Below, piece by piece: positions 41,977-51,310 of a stretch of DNA of 64,000 nt. The notes under the pieces were generated by a model. The model was not told the DNA's origin, did not search any database, and saw only the letters and a list, made by a program, of their open reading frames with translations. Position 1 is the stretch's first letter, and every line of letters begins with the position of its first letter. The DNA comes from Paenibacillus jilunlii (GTDB lineage Bacteria > Bacillota > Bacilli > Paenibacillales > Paenibacillaceae), in assembly GCF_900102965.1 (NCBI RefSeq), contig NZ_FNGM01000004.1:124001-188000 (forward strand), given 5' to 3'. Both the position numbers and the translations under genes were made by a program.

Positions 41977-44900
41977 ATGCTCAAAAAAAGAATAGCAGCC
42001 ATACTCAGTGTTCTTATAATCATAGTACAAACTGCTTACGGGTTTGGCTTCAATACACAAGCACATGCGGCGGAAATTACGGATAATATCATCACCAGCG
42101 TGACAATGGCCGTGTATGATAACGGGGTTCCCGTAACCGATGTGGTTTACAAGCAGGGCGCAGAAGTGAAGCTTACTTATGATTGGGAGCTGCCGGATAA
42201 TACTTATCAGGAAGGGGATACCTACAGTTTCGAGCTGCCGGACCACTTTGTGCTGGCCAGCGACATTATGGGGACACCGCTGCAGGCGGACGGCCTTACT
42301 TTGGGACATTTTGATGTGCTTAAGGGTAACCCCAATAAAGTTATCATGACCTTTGGCCAGGATATTGATAAATATTTTGGCGTGCATGGCTCTTTCTCGA
42401 TTAAAACGAAATTTGATAAAGCCAGCTTTACTGAAACGACTGAGCAGCAGATCGTGTTTCCGGTTAACGGAGGCAACCAGACTGTAACGCTTCATTTTAT
42501 TCCTGATAATACTTCAATCCTTCAGAAAAGCGGTACTCCTGTGGGGACCAATGCAGGCGGGCTGAATGCGAAGCAGATCACTTGGGCGGTCGACGTGAAC
42601 AAGGTGCTGTCGAGTGTCTATGGCGCCTCTGTCACGGATGTCCTCCCGGCTGGCCTTGCTTTAACGGACCCGCTGGATGTAAAAATGTATGCGCTGAATG
42701 TGAAGCTGGACGGATCGGCGGTACAGGGAGCGGAAATCCCTGCTTCTCAGTATACTGTGACAGATCCTTCCGGAAATCTGAAGGTAGCCTTCAAGCAATC
42801 TCCCATAACGAGCGCATACCGTATTCAATTTACTACTGATATTACAGATCTTGCGAAAAAAAGCTTTACCAATGAAGCTTCTTTAAGTGGTACCGGACTG
42901 CCGGCATCGAAGTCATCGGCAACGGTCAATGTGGGCTATGGAACACCATTGAAGAAAACCTCCAGTGCATATGATCCTAATACCCAGATCACTACTTGGG
43001 AGATTGATTACAATTACAATGAAATACCGATTGCCCAGGCGGATGCTGTGCTGAAGGATTATTTTGACAACACACAGAAGCTGGTGGCAGGTTCTCTGCA
43101 GGTATTCCCGGTTAACTTTTTGACGAATGCCGGAGGAACAGTAGGCGACACCCCTGCGGGCAATTATACGCTGATCTCTCCTTCAGCTGCACCTGGCGGG
43201 AAAAGCGGCTTTGAGCTGAAGTTCACCAGTGACATCAACAGTGCATACAAAATCAAATACAAGACCCAGGCCATCGGCCGTGTTGAGAAGGATACAACCA
43301 TCACGAATACCGTTTACTCCGGGGACACTTATGAAACTGGCACACGCGGCATCAATCAGGTGATTATTGCCAAAACGCTGCCAAGCAGCGGTATCGACTA
43401 TGCCAACAAAAAAGTAAAATGGTCCGTGACCATCAATGCCGACAGCTATCAGATGGATCATGTAGTCGTCAAGGATATTTTCCCTAACAAAGGGCTGAAA
43501 ATCATCCCTGGCAGCATCGTGGTCAAGAAAGGCGATACAGTGATTACCACGGGCTTCTCGATTGAGAATGAAATACCGGATACCGGTTTTGATGTGAAGT
43601 TTAATTCGCAGATTACCGGACCGTACACCATTACTTATGAAACTTATTTTGATAATAAATGGCTCAGCAGCGACTGGTTGACCACGGATGCCAAGTTTGT
43701 GAACCAGGCGGCAGTGGAATGGACCAAACCGGGCTCCACGGATGTGAACACCAAAACCGTTACCGCATCCTTTGATCCTCAACCGGCAGAAAAAGCCAAC
43801 GGCTACAAAAGCGGCTCCTATAATGCATCCGGCAAGGAAATTATCTGGTCCATAGGGGTCAATTATAACCGCAACCCGCTTAACAGCGCCGAGGTAACCG
43901 ATACTATAGAAGGCAAGCAGGTATATGTTCCGGGGTCTGTAGAAATCTACAATCTGATTGTGGCCAAAAATGGCGACTACAGTCAGGGAACGGCCAAGCT
44001 CACTCTTAACACGGATTATACAGTCTCTTACAACGAGACCACGAAGCTGCTTAAAGTGAAGTTCACTAAGAAGATTGAATCTGGATACATCATCCATTTC
44101 AAAACAAGCCTAAAGGGAAAATTGGTCGACAGTCCTACAATTACGAATACTGCGAAGCTGTACAATGAAGGCAAGGAGGAATCGAAGGATCTTACGGCTT
44201 CGCTGACGATTCCCAAGGCTAATGAATTTGTGCAGAAGAGCGGCAGCCAAAGCAATACTAAGATCAAATGGACCGTCAACATCAACTACAGCCAGTCGTA
44301 TATCGAAGATGCGGTGGTCACGGATGATCCCAGCGATAATCAAATCCTCCAATCGGATTCTTTCAAGCTCTATGCGACTACGGTAAATCCTGCTGGAGAT
44401 GTAACAACAACAGGAACACCATTGGTTGATGGAAAAGATTATGAACTGGCAATCACTACGGACCCCGATACCGGAAAACAGCAGTTTGTGCTGAAATTCA
44501 AAGCACCTATTGAAAAAGCTTATATTCTGGAGTACGAATCGCTGATTGTAGCGAACAATAACGATAAGGTAACCAACAAAGTCGGGCTGACCGGCAAGAA
44601 TTCAACAACCATTACGAAGACTAGCACCAAAGATATTACAGTTGCGCTGTCTTCGGCGGATGGAGTGGGCACAGGCACCAGAAAAGCACTGAAAATTATC
44701 AAAGCTGACGGTGCGGATCAATCGAAGCTGAGCGGGGCAACCTTTGCGCTGTACCGCAAGTCAGGCTCAAGCGAAGTGCTCTTTAATACTCTTACAACAG
44801 ATGCCAATGGAGAGGCTGTATTTAAAAACCTGTGGCCGGGTAAGTATCTGCTGCAGGAAATCAGCGCACCTTCCGGATATATTCTGGATTCGGGCAAAAA

Positions 44901-45759
44901 ATCTGTTACTTTCGATTCCACAACAGCCATAGTGGAAGAATTCAAAGTTTATAACCAAAAAGCAGCAACACCAACACCATCAGCAACGCCGACGGCGTCG
45001 CCAACGGCATCTCCGGTTGTATCGCCAACGCCGACACCGACTGTGAAGCCAACCGAGACGCCAACTCCGACAGCAACACCAACAGCAACACCGACAGCAA
45101 CACCGACAGCAACGGCAACACCGACAGCAACGGCAACACCGACAGCAACGCCAACGCCGACTACGCCGCCAGTGATCGACTATTCAACTCCGACACCAGT
45201 GACTTCATCGGTGCCCGGAACAGTAGTCACCCCTGGACCATCGGCAACCGAGACGCCAACGCCTACAGCAACACCAACAGGGACACCAGTGGCAACGCCG
45301 GCTGCCTCACCGGTACAGACGCCAGCGGTAAGCAGCACACCGGCTGCTCCGCAGCCCACAGCACTCACCACCGTTGAGGATGTTCCTATCGATGGGGAGA
45401 TTCCATTGGGAGGGGTTCCCGGCATCGGTGAAGAGCCGGCACATGGTACCGTGAAGATTACACCGGATGGCAAATGGACATATACCCCTGATCCCGGTTA
45501 TACCGGTAAAGACAAATTTACAATTGTCGTTACCGATCAAGACGGCAATGAGGATGAAGTAACTATTGAAGTAGGTGTAGATGAAGTACCGAAGGGTACT
45601 GTAACCGGTACACCGGACACTGAGGGGAATGGGCTGCCTGGCCAACTTCCGCAGACCGGAGAAAACAGTCCATTACCGCTTTACTTGACAGGCGGCGGCT
45701 TAATGATTCTGGGAGCCGTCATGTCCAGAAGGTTCAAGAACCACAAAAAATCGAAGTAA
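41977..45759 (+). CDS. LPXTG-anchored multidomain surface adhesin
   Basis: A 1260-aa secreted, sortase-anchored protein. Order: signal peptide [20 protein letters not shown]...AHA (1-31); an N-terminal adhesin-like domain; four to five tandem ~130-aa beta-sandwich repeats of the collagen-binding/fibrinogen-binding type (KITWSVxxN...VxD beginnings, to about 900); one SpaA/Cna-B domain (902-996; LKIIKADG ... [11 protein letters not shown], with Lys and Glu placed for an isopeptide bond); a Thr-Pro-rich stalk (about 996-1128); a VCBS/cadherin-like domain (1131-1205); and LPQTGE (1224), membrane helix, KNHKKSK tail. ATG 41977 is the start that exposes the signal peptide. Likely role: adhesion or matrix binding; the ligand is unknown. 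No sortase gene is adjacent. Confidence 0.93.
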   Translation: MLKKRIAAILSVLIIIVQTAYGFGFNTQAHAAEITDNIITSVTMAVYDNGVPVTDVVYKQGAEVKLTYDWELPDNTYQEGDTYSFELPDHFVLASDIMGTPLQADGLTLGHFDVLKGNPNKVIMTFGQDIDKYFGVHGSFSIKTKFDKASFTETTEQQIVFPVNGGNQTVTLHFIPDNTSILQKSGTPVGTNAGGLNAKQITWAVDVNKVLSSVYGASVTDVLPAGLALTDPLDVKMYALNVKLDGSAVQGAEIPASQYTVTDPSGNLKVAFKQSPITSAYRIQFTTDITDLAKKSFTNEASLSGTGLPASKSSATVNVGYGTPLKKTSSAYDPNTQITTWEIDYNYNEIPIAQADAVLKDYFDNTQKLVAGSLQVFPVNFLTNAGGTVGDTPAGNYTLISPSAAPGGKSGFELKFTSDINSAYKIKYKTQAIGRVEKDTTITNTVYSGDTYETGTRGINQVIIAKTLPSSGIDYANKKVKWSVTINADSYQMDHVVVKDIFPNKGLKIIPGSIVVKKGDTVITTGFSIENEIPDTGFDVKFNSQITGPYTITYETYFDNKWLSSDWLTTDAKFVNQAAVEWTKPGSTDVNTKTVTASFDPQPAEKANGYKSGSYNASGKEIIWSIGVNYNRNPLNSAEVTDTIEGKQVYVPGSVEIYNLIVAKNGDYSQGTAKLTLNTDYTVSYNETTKLLKVKFTKKIESGYIIHFKTSLKGKLVDSPTITNTAKLYNEGKEESKDLTASLTIPKANEFVQKSGSQSNTKIKWTVNINYSQSYIEDAVVTDDPSDNQILQSDSFKLYATTVNPAGDVTTTGTPLVDGKDYELAITTDPDTGKQQFVLKFKAPIEKAYILEYESLIVANNNDKVTNKVGLTGKNSTTITKTSTKDITVALSSADGVGTGTRKALKIIKADGADQSKLSGATFALYRKSGSSEVLFNTLTTDANGEAVFKNLWPGKYLLQEISAPSGYILDSGKKSVTFDSTTAIVEEFKVYNQKAATPTPSATPTASPTASPVVSPTPTPTVKPTETPTPTATPTATPTATPTATATPTATATPTATPTPTTPPVIDYSTPTPVTSSVPGTVVTPGPSATETPTPTATPTGTPVATPAASPVQTPAVSSTPAAPQPTALTTVEDVPIDGEIPLGGVPGIGEEPAHGTVKITPDGKWTYTPDPGYTGKDKFTIVVTDQDGNEDEVTIEVGVDEVPKGTVTGTPDTEGNGLPGQLPQTGENSPLPLYLTGGGLMILGAVMSRRFKNHKKSK
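45068..45151 (+). repeat. 12/18-bp tandem repeats coding the Thr-Pro stalk
   Basis: Units related to CGACAGCAACAC (Thr-Pro-Thr-Ala) repeat in frame, some expanded to 18 bp with CGGCAACAC. Slippage could change stalk length between strains without a frameshift. Confidence 0.8.
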
Positions 45760-45780
45760 CCATTAACTAAAATTCATTCC

Positions 45781-45820
45781 AAAGACACCCGTGGGCGCAT
45801 CAGTCCAGGGTGTCTTTTAG
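45781..45820 (+). terminator. Terminator of the adhesin gene
   Basis: AAAGACACCC (45781-45790) and GGGTGTCTTTT form a perfect stem-loop with trailing T. Confidence 0.85.
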
Positions 45821-45871
45821 TGCATTCTAATTAAATGATCAGGCCTCACTGTTCAGTGCTGCGGGCAGCCT

Positions 45872-47020
45872 CTACAGGCTTTTGAAATTATGCTGTTTCC
45901 ATTCCTCATACCAGGTCTTAATGTTATCGGGCATATCTACGTCCAGCTCACGCTTCAGAAGGTCTGCCAGATATTGATACTGCTCCTCGATTGCCGAACG
46001 TTCTCCGATGCTGTCATACACCTTCATCAGCCCCAAGTGGCCCTGCTCAAAATAAGGCTGAAGCTGAACCACCCGCTGATACACCGTTACCGCTTCGGGA
46101 ATTCTTCCCCTGGCAGCATAGAATTCAGCCATTCTCATGGCATGATGCAGCCAGATCGTCCGAAGACGCTGACGCTCACTCTCAGCCCATAAATAATCGT
46201 AGTCGTTCAAATAGTCACCTGAGTAGAAATAGAAGAGATGCTGATGCTTTTCGCAGTTCTCCGCGTCTATAGGCCCGAGAGTGAGAATACCCTTTTCCCA
46301 TTCATAGCTGTCGACCAGCAGAGAGCCTGTCTCCATAGTATAACCTTCCCCGCCGCTGGCGCTGCTGATTTGCAGCCCGATATCAGCCTGCTTCAGACTT
46401 TGGCGGATCTGATAAATGGTGGTATAGAGGTGAGTTGAAGCCCGCTTCAGATTGAAATCCGGCCACAGCAGCTCGATAAGGCTGTCCTTGCTGACAAAAC
46501 GGTTGCGGTTATGGAACAAATAAGCGAATAATTCCTGTGCTTTGGAGGTGCGCCAGCGGATAGCAGGAAGCGGCTGGCCGGCACGCTCAAAGCGCAAAGA
46601 CTGAAAGCTGCGGATCATGATCTCTTGTTCAGGCTTATGGACAGATCCTTCCTTCTTGCTGATTCGTTCTTCCAGCCGGTGGATGGTCTTAAGCAGGCGG
46701 TCACGCCGGACAGGCTTCAGCACATAATCCAGGGCATACAGCTCAAAAGCCTCCACGGCATAGCTGTTATAAGCGGTCACAAACACAATGCTGGTGCCGG
46801 GATACAGGCTTTGCATGGCTTCCGCAACCTGCACACCATTCATTTCGGGCATATCTATATCCAGGAAAATAACGTCAGGCTGAAGCTGGGTAGCGATGCT
46901 GACGGCTTCGACCGGGTCCGTGCAGGAGCCCAAGATATTTACCGTTGTTAATTCTTCCAGCATCAGCTTTAATTTCATAAGGGCAAGCCGCTCATCATCC
47001 ACCAGCAGAGCTTGTATCAT
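45872..47020 (-). CDS. Response regulator with SARP/BTAD output domains
   Basis: The 382-aa protein joins a receiver domain (1-120; Asp8/Asp9, phosphoacceptor Asp54 in FLDIDMPEMNG, VTAYNSYA, LKPV) to a winged-helix DNA-binding part (about 140-235; LFAYLFHNRNRFVSKDSLIELLWP) and a bacterial transcriptional activation TPR domain (about 240-380). This layout is found in Paenibacillus and Clostridia regulators. No histidine kinase is adjacent, so the input is unknown. It lies back to back with the ECF sigma operon and tail to tail with the adhesin. Confidence 0.9.
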   Translation of the reverse strand: MIQALLVDDERLALMKLKLMLEELTTVNILGSCTDPVEAVSIATQLQPDVIFLDIDMPEMNGVQVAEAMQSLYPGTSIVFVTAYNSYAVEAFELYALDYVLKPVRRDRLLKTIHRLEERISKKEGSVHKPEQEIMIRSFQSLRFERAGQPLPAIRWRTSKAQELFAYLFHNRNRFVSKDSLIELLWPDFNLKRASTHLYTTIYQIRQSLKQADIGLQISSASGGEGYTMETGSLLVDSYEWEKGILTLGPIDAENCEKHQHLFYFYSGDYLNDYDYLWAESERQRLRTIWLHHAMRMAEFYAARGRIPEAVTVYQRVVQLQPYFEQGHLGLMKVYDSIGERSAIEEQYQYLADLLKRELDVDMPDNIKTWYEEWKQHNFKSL

Positions 47021-47177
47021 TCCGATCCCACCACTTCTTTTAGGATTATCATGCTGCAGACAAACCGCTTGGAGGAAGGTTGAACTCCGGGTACAATAAG
47101 GCTGTTGGAATTAAGAAACGGATATACGGTTTGCTAGTTATGTATTTTCGACAGGAAGACAGTATTTCCTTCAAATA

Positions 47178-47195
47178 GGGAGGCTTCTGCCTCCC
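47178..47195. promoter_or_regulatory. Perfect 7-bp inverted repeat in the divergent RR-sigma region
   Basis: GGGAGGC-TTCT-GCCTCCC lies between the divergent response regulator and ECF sigma genes. It could be an operator or a small RNA hairpin; no T-run follows on the plus strand. CGTCTAA at 47241-47247 resembles an ECF -10 element, but no matching -35 is convincing. Confidence 0.4.
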
Positions 47196-47275
47196 CGGAA
47201 AAATAGTTGAAATCCTTTGCAGGGGAAAAGAGAAGTCCTGCGTCTAATATTATGTAGCTGAAGGAGGGGAGAATA

Positions 47276-47818
47276 CTGGAAGAGGCAGAATGGATTTCAG
47301 CCGTGCTTAGCGGGCAGCATCAGGCCTTCGGGCATTTGGTGGAACGTTATCAAGGCATGGTATATCGGGTATGCATCAAGATTACAGGTGAGGCTGAGTC
47401 GGCCAAGGATATGGCTCAGGAGGTCTTCATCAAAGCCTATAAGGCGCTCCCTTCCTTCAGAGGGCAATCTTCATTCTCCACATGGCTGTACCGGATTGCT
47501 TACCGGACCTGTCTGGACTGGAAACGGGCCAATGACAGGGAGTGGCGGCACCGCAGTACGGCGGATTATACAGAGAATGATTGGGTGACATCGCAGACGC
47601 CAGAGCAAGTGCTGCTCCGCAAGGAAGCTTCGGAGGAGCTGGGCGAGAATCTGAACCATCTCACAGAACCGTACCGGTCGGTCGTGCAGATGTATTATTT
47701 TCAGCGACACTCTTATCAGGAGATTGCCGAGCAGAAAGGCATTTCAGTCAAAACGGTAGAGTCACAACTGTACAGGGCCAGACAAATGATGCGTAAAAAC
47801 GGGGAGGAATGGCGATGA
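47276..47818 (+). CDS. ECF RNA polymerase sigma factor
   Basis: A 180-aa ECF sigma factor: region 2 (AFGHLVERYQGMVYRVCIKI ... DMAQEVFIKAYKALPSF ... FSTWLYRIAYRTCLDW) and region 4 (YQEIAEQKGISVKTVESQLYRARQMM). Its frame extends upstream of the first GTG (47303) into EEAEWISAVLSG, typical of the family start, and AAGGAGGGG (47261-47269) stands 6-8 nt before a CTG at 47276. I therefore propose a CTG start. The 3' end overlaps a zinc-finger anti-sigma gene by 4 nt. Confidence 0.88.
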   Translation: MEEAEWISAVLSGQHQAFGHLVERYQGMVYRVCIKITGEAESAKDMAQEVFIKAYKALPSFRGQSSFSTWLYRIAYRTCLDWKRANDREWRHRSTADYTENDWVTSQTPEQVLLRKEASEELGENLNHLTEPYRSVVQMYYFQRHSYQEIAEQKGISVKTVESQLYRARQMMRKNGEEWR

Positions 47819-48270
47819 ATTGTGCAACAGTAAAAGAATGGATGCCGCATTATATCGATGGCTTGCTGTCTCCCGAAGCGGAGCTGAGAATCCGTCTGCA
47901 CATCGAGTCTTGTCCCGATTGCGCTCAGTGGCTGGAGGAAGCGAAGCAAATGTCTGCTTTATGGAATGAAATGGAGAGCGGACAGGAGCCTTTGGATTTT
48001 CTGGATATTCCAGATATCACTGCTGATGTCATGGCCCAAGTTGAACAGCTGGAGACAGGACGCCGGGAACGGTCGGTTAGGGCAACTATGGCAAGACGCC
48101 GGACAGCCCCCAGAACCTCATGGGTACACTATGGAGTCGCGGTCGGCCTGACTTTCCTGCTGCTGCAGCTTGGGGTGTTCAAAGATATGGCTTACGGCAT
48201 TACTGAGATAAACGGGCATATGTCCACATCGGTCAGTGCCTGGCTTAACCCTGACAGTGTAAATAAATAA
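47815..48270 (+). CDS. Zinc-finger anti-sigma factor
   Basis: A 151-aa membrane anti-sigma protein. The zf-HC2 motif HX3CX2C is at His29, Cys33 and Cys36 (HIESCPDC); one membrane helix lies at about 103-120 (VGLTFLLLQLGVF). It should hold the ECF sigma factor at the membrane until an envelope signal releases it. It begins in an ATGA overlap with the sigma gene, with GGGGAGG upstream. Confidence 0.9.
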   Translation: MNCATVKEWMPHYIDGLLSPEAELRIRLHIESCPDCAQWLEEAKQMSALWNEMESGQEPLDFLDIPDITADVMAQVEQLETGRRERSVRATMARRRTAPRTSWVHYGVAVGLTFLLLQLGVFKDMAYGITEINGHMSTSVSAWLNPDSVNK

Positions 48271-48308
48271 ACGGATCTATTCAGCAACTTCAAATAGGAG
48301 GATATTTT

Positions 48309-48806
48309 ATGATTAAAAAAAGACGTTGGCTCACCTTTCTTCTGGCAATGGTTCCGGGACTCGGGCATCTGTATTTAGGCTTTAAAAAATTGGGGCTTGA
48401 GTATATGATTGGAGCATCCTTATGTATTATCTTTATTCCCTCGATGCCAATGGTCTTCCCGTTCGCTCTGGCTGCGCTGTGGTTCTATCAATTATTTGAT
48501 GCCCTTCAGAAAGCAGCCTGGATGAAAATATCCGCCGAAGAGCATGAACGCATGATGTTCCATCCGGACGCCTACGGGATGCCCTGGGGTATGGGGATGC
48601 CCGCCAGTCCGGCTTATCCGAACGATGATGTGAATCCGGTCTGGATCGGTTTCGGCTGTGTAGCTGCGGGTATTCTGCTGCTGATCGTCACCACCTTCCC
48701 GGGGCTCTGGGATTTGCTTACCGAAATGAATATCGGATCCATCCTGTTGTCGCTGGGCCTGATCGGCTACGGGCTGAGAATGCTGAAGAAAAATCCAAAA
48801 GTATAG
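48309..48806 (+). CDS. TM2-like multi-pass membrane protein
   Basis: A 165-aa protein starting MIKKRRWLTFLLAMVPGLGHLYLGFKKLG, the PGLGHLYLG stretch resembling TM2 domains, with two N-terminal and two C-terminal membrane segments. The middle is a Met/Pro-rich soluble loop (MPWGMGMPASPAYP). Function unknown. GGAGG precedes the ATG. It is the third gene of the ECF sigma operon and likely part of its envelope response. Confidence 0.8.
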   Translation: MIKKRRWLTFLLAMVPGLGHLYLGFKKLGLEYMIGASLCIIFIPSMPMVFPFALAALWFYQLFDALQKAAWMKISAEEHERMMFHPDAYGMPWGMGMPASPAYPNDDVNPVWIGFGCVAAGILLLIVTTFPGLWDLLTEMNIGSILLSLGLIGYGLRMLKKNPKV

Positions 48807-48824
48807 AGAAATGGGGAAATAACA

Positions 48825-49913
48825 ATGGCAAGATGGAAGATCGGCAGTTTTACCGCAGCCTTGGGCTGCATCATCTTGGGGGTAATCATCGCATTGGCCC
48901 AATTTGATGTGATAACTTACCAGGCGTTGGGGTACCTCTGGCCTGCCCTGCTTATATTGTTCGGGCTGGAGACATTGCTGCGGATGTTCATCAAATCCGA
49001 TGCCAAAACCCGTATAAGCGGTTGGGCTGTAGTCCTCATTGTGTTATTGGTTGCTGCCAGCGGGGCCCAAAAAGTGCTGGCTGGCGGCTCGCTCAGCGGA
49101 ATCTTTGGCAATACCCAGCTCGTGCCAGTGAATGGAACGGCCGAGGTGCAGCCAGGGATTAAAAATGTGAAGATCGAGCTGCCACACGGCAAGATTAAGC
49201 TTAATGGAGTGGAAGGCAGCAAGCTTGACTATGAAGGGAAGCTGGAATTACCAGGAGACTCGGAACAAGAGGCCTCCAGCGCATTGGCGCAGAAATGGAC
49301 CGTTATTGCCGAAGGAGACACCTTGACGATGAAGCTGGAGGGAAATTCGGGCTGGCTGTCCAATATTCATATCGGGTTCAATTTCAAAGATCCCTATTTA
49401 AATGTCAGCCTTCCCAGCAATCTTGCAGTAGAAGTCGAAACCAGTGACGGATCGATTGAAGCCGGCAATCTGCAGGCCGGTATTGAAGTGGATACGAGCA
49501 ACGGCAGGCTGGACATTCATGATGTAGCCGGAGGCGTGGATGCTCATACCAGCAATGGAACAATAACTGCGCAGAATGTGAAGGGTGAAGTGAAGCTGGT
49601 CAGTTCCAACGGTGAGATGAGTCTGGGCAATATCGACGGTTCGTTGTTTGCCAAGAGCAGCAACGGCAAGATTACGATTAACTCGGGGATCACAGGCGAA
49701 TGGAAATGCTCCTCCAGCAATGGCAAGATCATAGCTGGTCTGCCGGCTGCTACGGATGCGACGATCACCGGGGATACCAGCAACGGCTCGCTGAAGGGCA
49801 ATGTCAGCTGGGACGGCAGCGACGGTCATGGAACCGCCGTACTTGGCAGCGGAACCCACAAAGTGTCTTTGTCCACCAGCAATGGGTCAGTAACGGTAGA
49901 TACGGCAGAATAG
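48825..49913 (+). CDS. Membrane-anchored DUF4097-type beta-helix protein
   Basis: The 362-aa protein has three N-terminal hydrophobic segments (about 9-27, 33-52, 66-84), like LiaF/toast-rack proteins, then a DUF4097 region. Eight repeats of about 19 residues, each centred on TSNG or SSNG (for example VDTSNGRLDIHDVAG, AHTSNGTITAQNVKG), span 206-362 and should form a regular beta-solenoid. Proteins of this kind accompany envelope-stress systems. It is the last gene of the ECF sigma operon, probably an effector or sensor. Confidence 0.85.
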   Translation: MARWKIGSFTAALGCIILGVIIALAQFDVITYQALGYLWPALLILFGLETLLRMFIKSDAKTRISGWAVVLIVLLVAASGAQKVLAGGSLSGIFGNTQLVPVNGTAEVQPGIKNVKIELPHGKIKLNGVEGSKLDYEGKLELPGDSEQEASSALAQKWTVIAEGDTLTMKLEGNSGWLSNIHIGFNFKDPYLNVSLPSNLAVEVETSDGSIEAGNLQAGIEVDTSNGRLDIHDVAGGVDAHTSNGTITAQNVKGEVKLVSSNGEMSLGNIDGSLFAKSSNGKITINSGITGEWKCSSSNGKIIAGLPAATDATITGDTSNGSLKGNVSWDGSDGHGTAVLGSGTHKVSLSTSNGSVTVDTAE

Positions 49914-49967
49914 CGATTATATAGCAGTATAACGAACCGGCTGTGCTGTCACAGCCAGCGGATGCAT

Positions 49968-50050
49968 ATAAGTACCCCCACAATATGAGGCCTTTGCATG
50001 GAGCTGAATCAGGTACTTTGCGGGGGACCCCATATATACTTTCTGATATG
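49968..50050. repeat. Possible structured repeat before the shared terminator
   Basis: CCCCCACAA (49975-49983) can pair with TTTGCGGGGG (50018-50027), and GTACCCCC/GGGGGACC-like ends flank it. From general familiarity it resembles an element repeated in Paenibacillus genomes; I cannot verify this here. Confidence 0.35.
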
Positions 50051-50051
50051 T

Positions 50052-50104
50052 AAAAAAAGCTGTTGTACCTGGCATAAAACTGCCTTGTACAACAGCTTTT
50101 TTAA
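50052..50104. terminator. Bidirectional terminator
   Basis: AAAAAAGCTGTTGTAC and GTACAACAGCTTTTTT form a perfect stem between the convergent DUF4097 and aldo/keto reductase genes. Confidence 0.92.
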
Positions 50105-50115
50105 TCGCGCTGATT

Positions 50116-51096
50116 CTACCAGGCGTACGCCTGTGGAGCTGCACCGCCGGGACCAGGAAAAATCTCATCCAGACGCTTCAGTACGGACTCATCCAGTAGA
50201 ACTTCCAGGCTGCGCAGGGCGCTTTCGAACTGCTCCAGCGTGCGCGGGCCGATAATCGGCGCGGTGACTGCGGGATTCGCCAGCAGCCAGGCGAGGGCGA
50301 TATTATCCTGCGGTTCGCCAAGCTCAAGGCTCAGTTCGGCAAAAGCCTCAAGCTGGCTCTTGTACTGTTCGACCCGCTCCGCATTCCCGCCGCTGCGGCT
50401 GCCCTCTATTTTCTTGAGCGCATTGCGGCCAAGCAGTCCCCCGTCGAGCGGGCTCCACGGAATGATCCCCAAGCCAAGGCTCTGGGACGCTGGCAGAACC
50501 TCCAGCTCCGGCAGACGGCAGGTGAGGCTGTATTTATGCTGTTCGGATACAAGCCCCAGGAATCCGCGGGCCTTGGCCTCCTGCTGGGCTACAGCGATAT
50601 CCCAGCCGGCGAAGTTGCTGGAGCCGACATAGCCGATTTTACCCTGGCTCACAGCAAGTTCAAAGGCACTCCAGAGCTCGTCCCAGGAGACGCTGCGGTC
50701 TACGTGGTGCATTTGGTACAGCTCGATGTGATCCGTCTGCAGACGCTGCAGCGAGCCTTCCAGATGCCGCCGGATAATATAGGAGGAGAGACCGCTTTCA
50801 TCATTGGGACCGTCAAGCTTGTCGCTCATGGCACCGTAGACCTTGGTGGCGAGCACAACCTTTTCCCGCCGTCCGCCGCCCTGCTTGAACCAGCGGCCGA
50901 TAATCGTTTCCGTGAGTCCGGAGTTTTCTCCCCAGCCGTATACATTGGCGGTATCAAAAAAGTTGATTCCGGCATCAAGCGCAGCGTCCATAATGCGGAA
51001 GGCTTCCTTCTCGTCCGTAATCGGACCGAAATTCATCGTTCCCAGACAAAGACGGCTGACCTTCATACCGGATTTGCCAAGCTTTGCGTATTGCAC
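50116..51096 (-). CDS. Aldo/keto reductase
   Basis: A 326-aa NAD(P)H-dependent oxidoreductase of the AKR superfamily. The catalytic tetrad is in place: Asp48 and Tyr53 (FFDTANVYG), Lys85 (LATKVYG) and a His in YQMHHVD. SSNFAGWDI and the late GPRTLEQFE segment fit cofactor binding. Cytoplasmic; carbonyl substrate unknown. The start is GTG 51096 with AGAGGAG upstream. Confidence 0.92.
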   Translation of the reverse strand: MQYAKLGKSGMKVSRLCLGTMNFGPITDEKEAFRIMDAALDAGINFFDTANVYGWGENSGLTETIIGRWFKQGGGRREKVVLATKVYGAMSDKLDGPNDESGLSSYIIRRHLEGSLQRLQTDHIELYQMHHVDRSVSWDELWSAFELAVSQGKIGYVGSSNFAGWDIAVAQQEAKARGFLGLVSEQHKYSLTCRLPELEVLPASQSLGLGIIPWSPLDGGLLGRNALKKIEGSRSGGNAERVEQYKSQLEAFAELSLELGEPQDNIALAWLLANPAVTAPIIGPRTLEQFESALRSLEVLLDESVLKRLDEIFPGPGGAAPQAYAW

Positions 51097-51310
51097 TCCA
51101 CAACAACTCCTCTACATGTAATGGACAAGCCGTTTATCAATAAATACAAATTAATTGTAATCAACTTAAGAAACAAGAGCAAATCTGGTTATAGGCTTAA
51201 CCTATCGCTTTCATAGAATCTATATCTTTGTCCTTTGGCCGTGGTTATGATACAACAATATACAGAAGAACTATGTCTGCGAGAAGCAGATAATCAGAGG
51301 AGTGACGGAA

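Noticed and set aside
51097..51310. Second T-box before leuB
   Set aside because: No T-box sequence, AGAGAG element or terminator is present in the leader.
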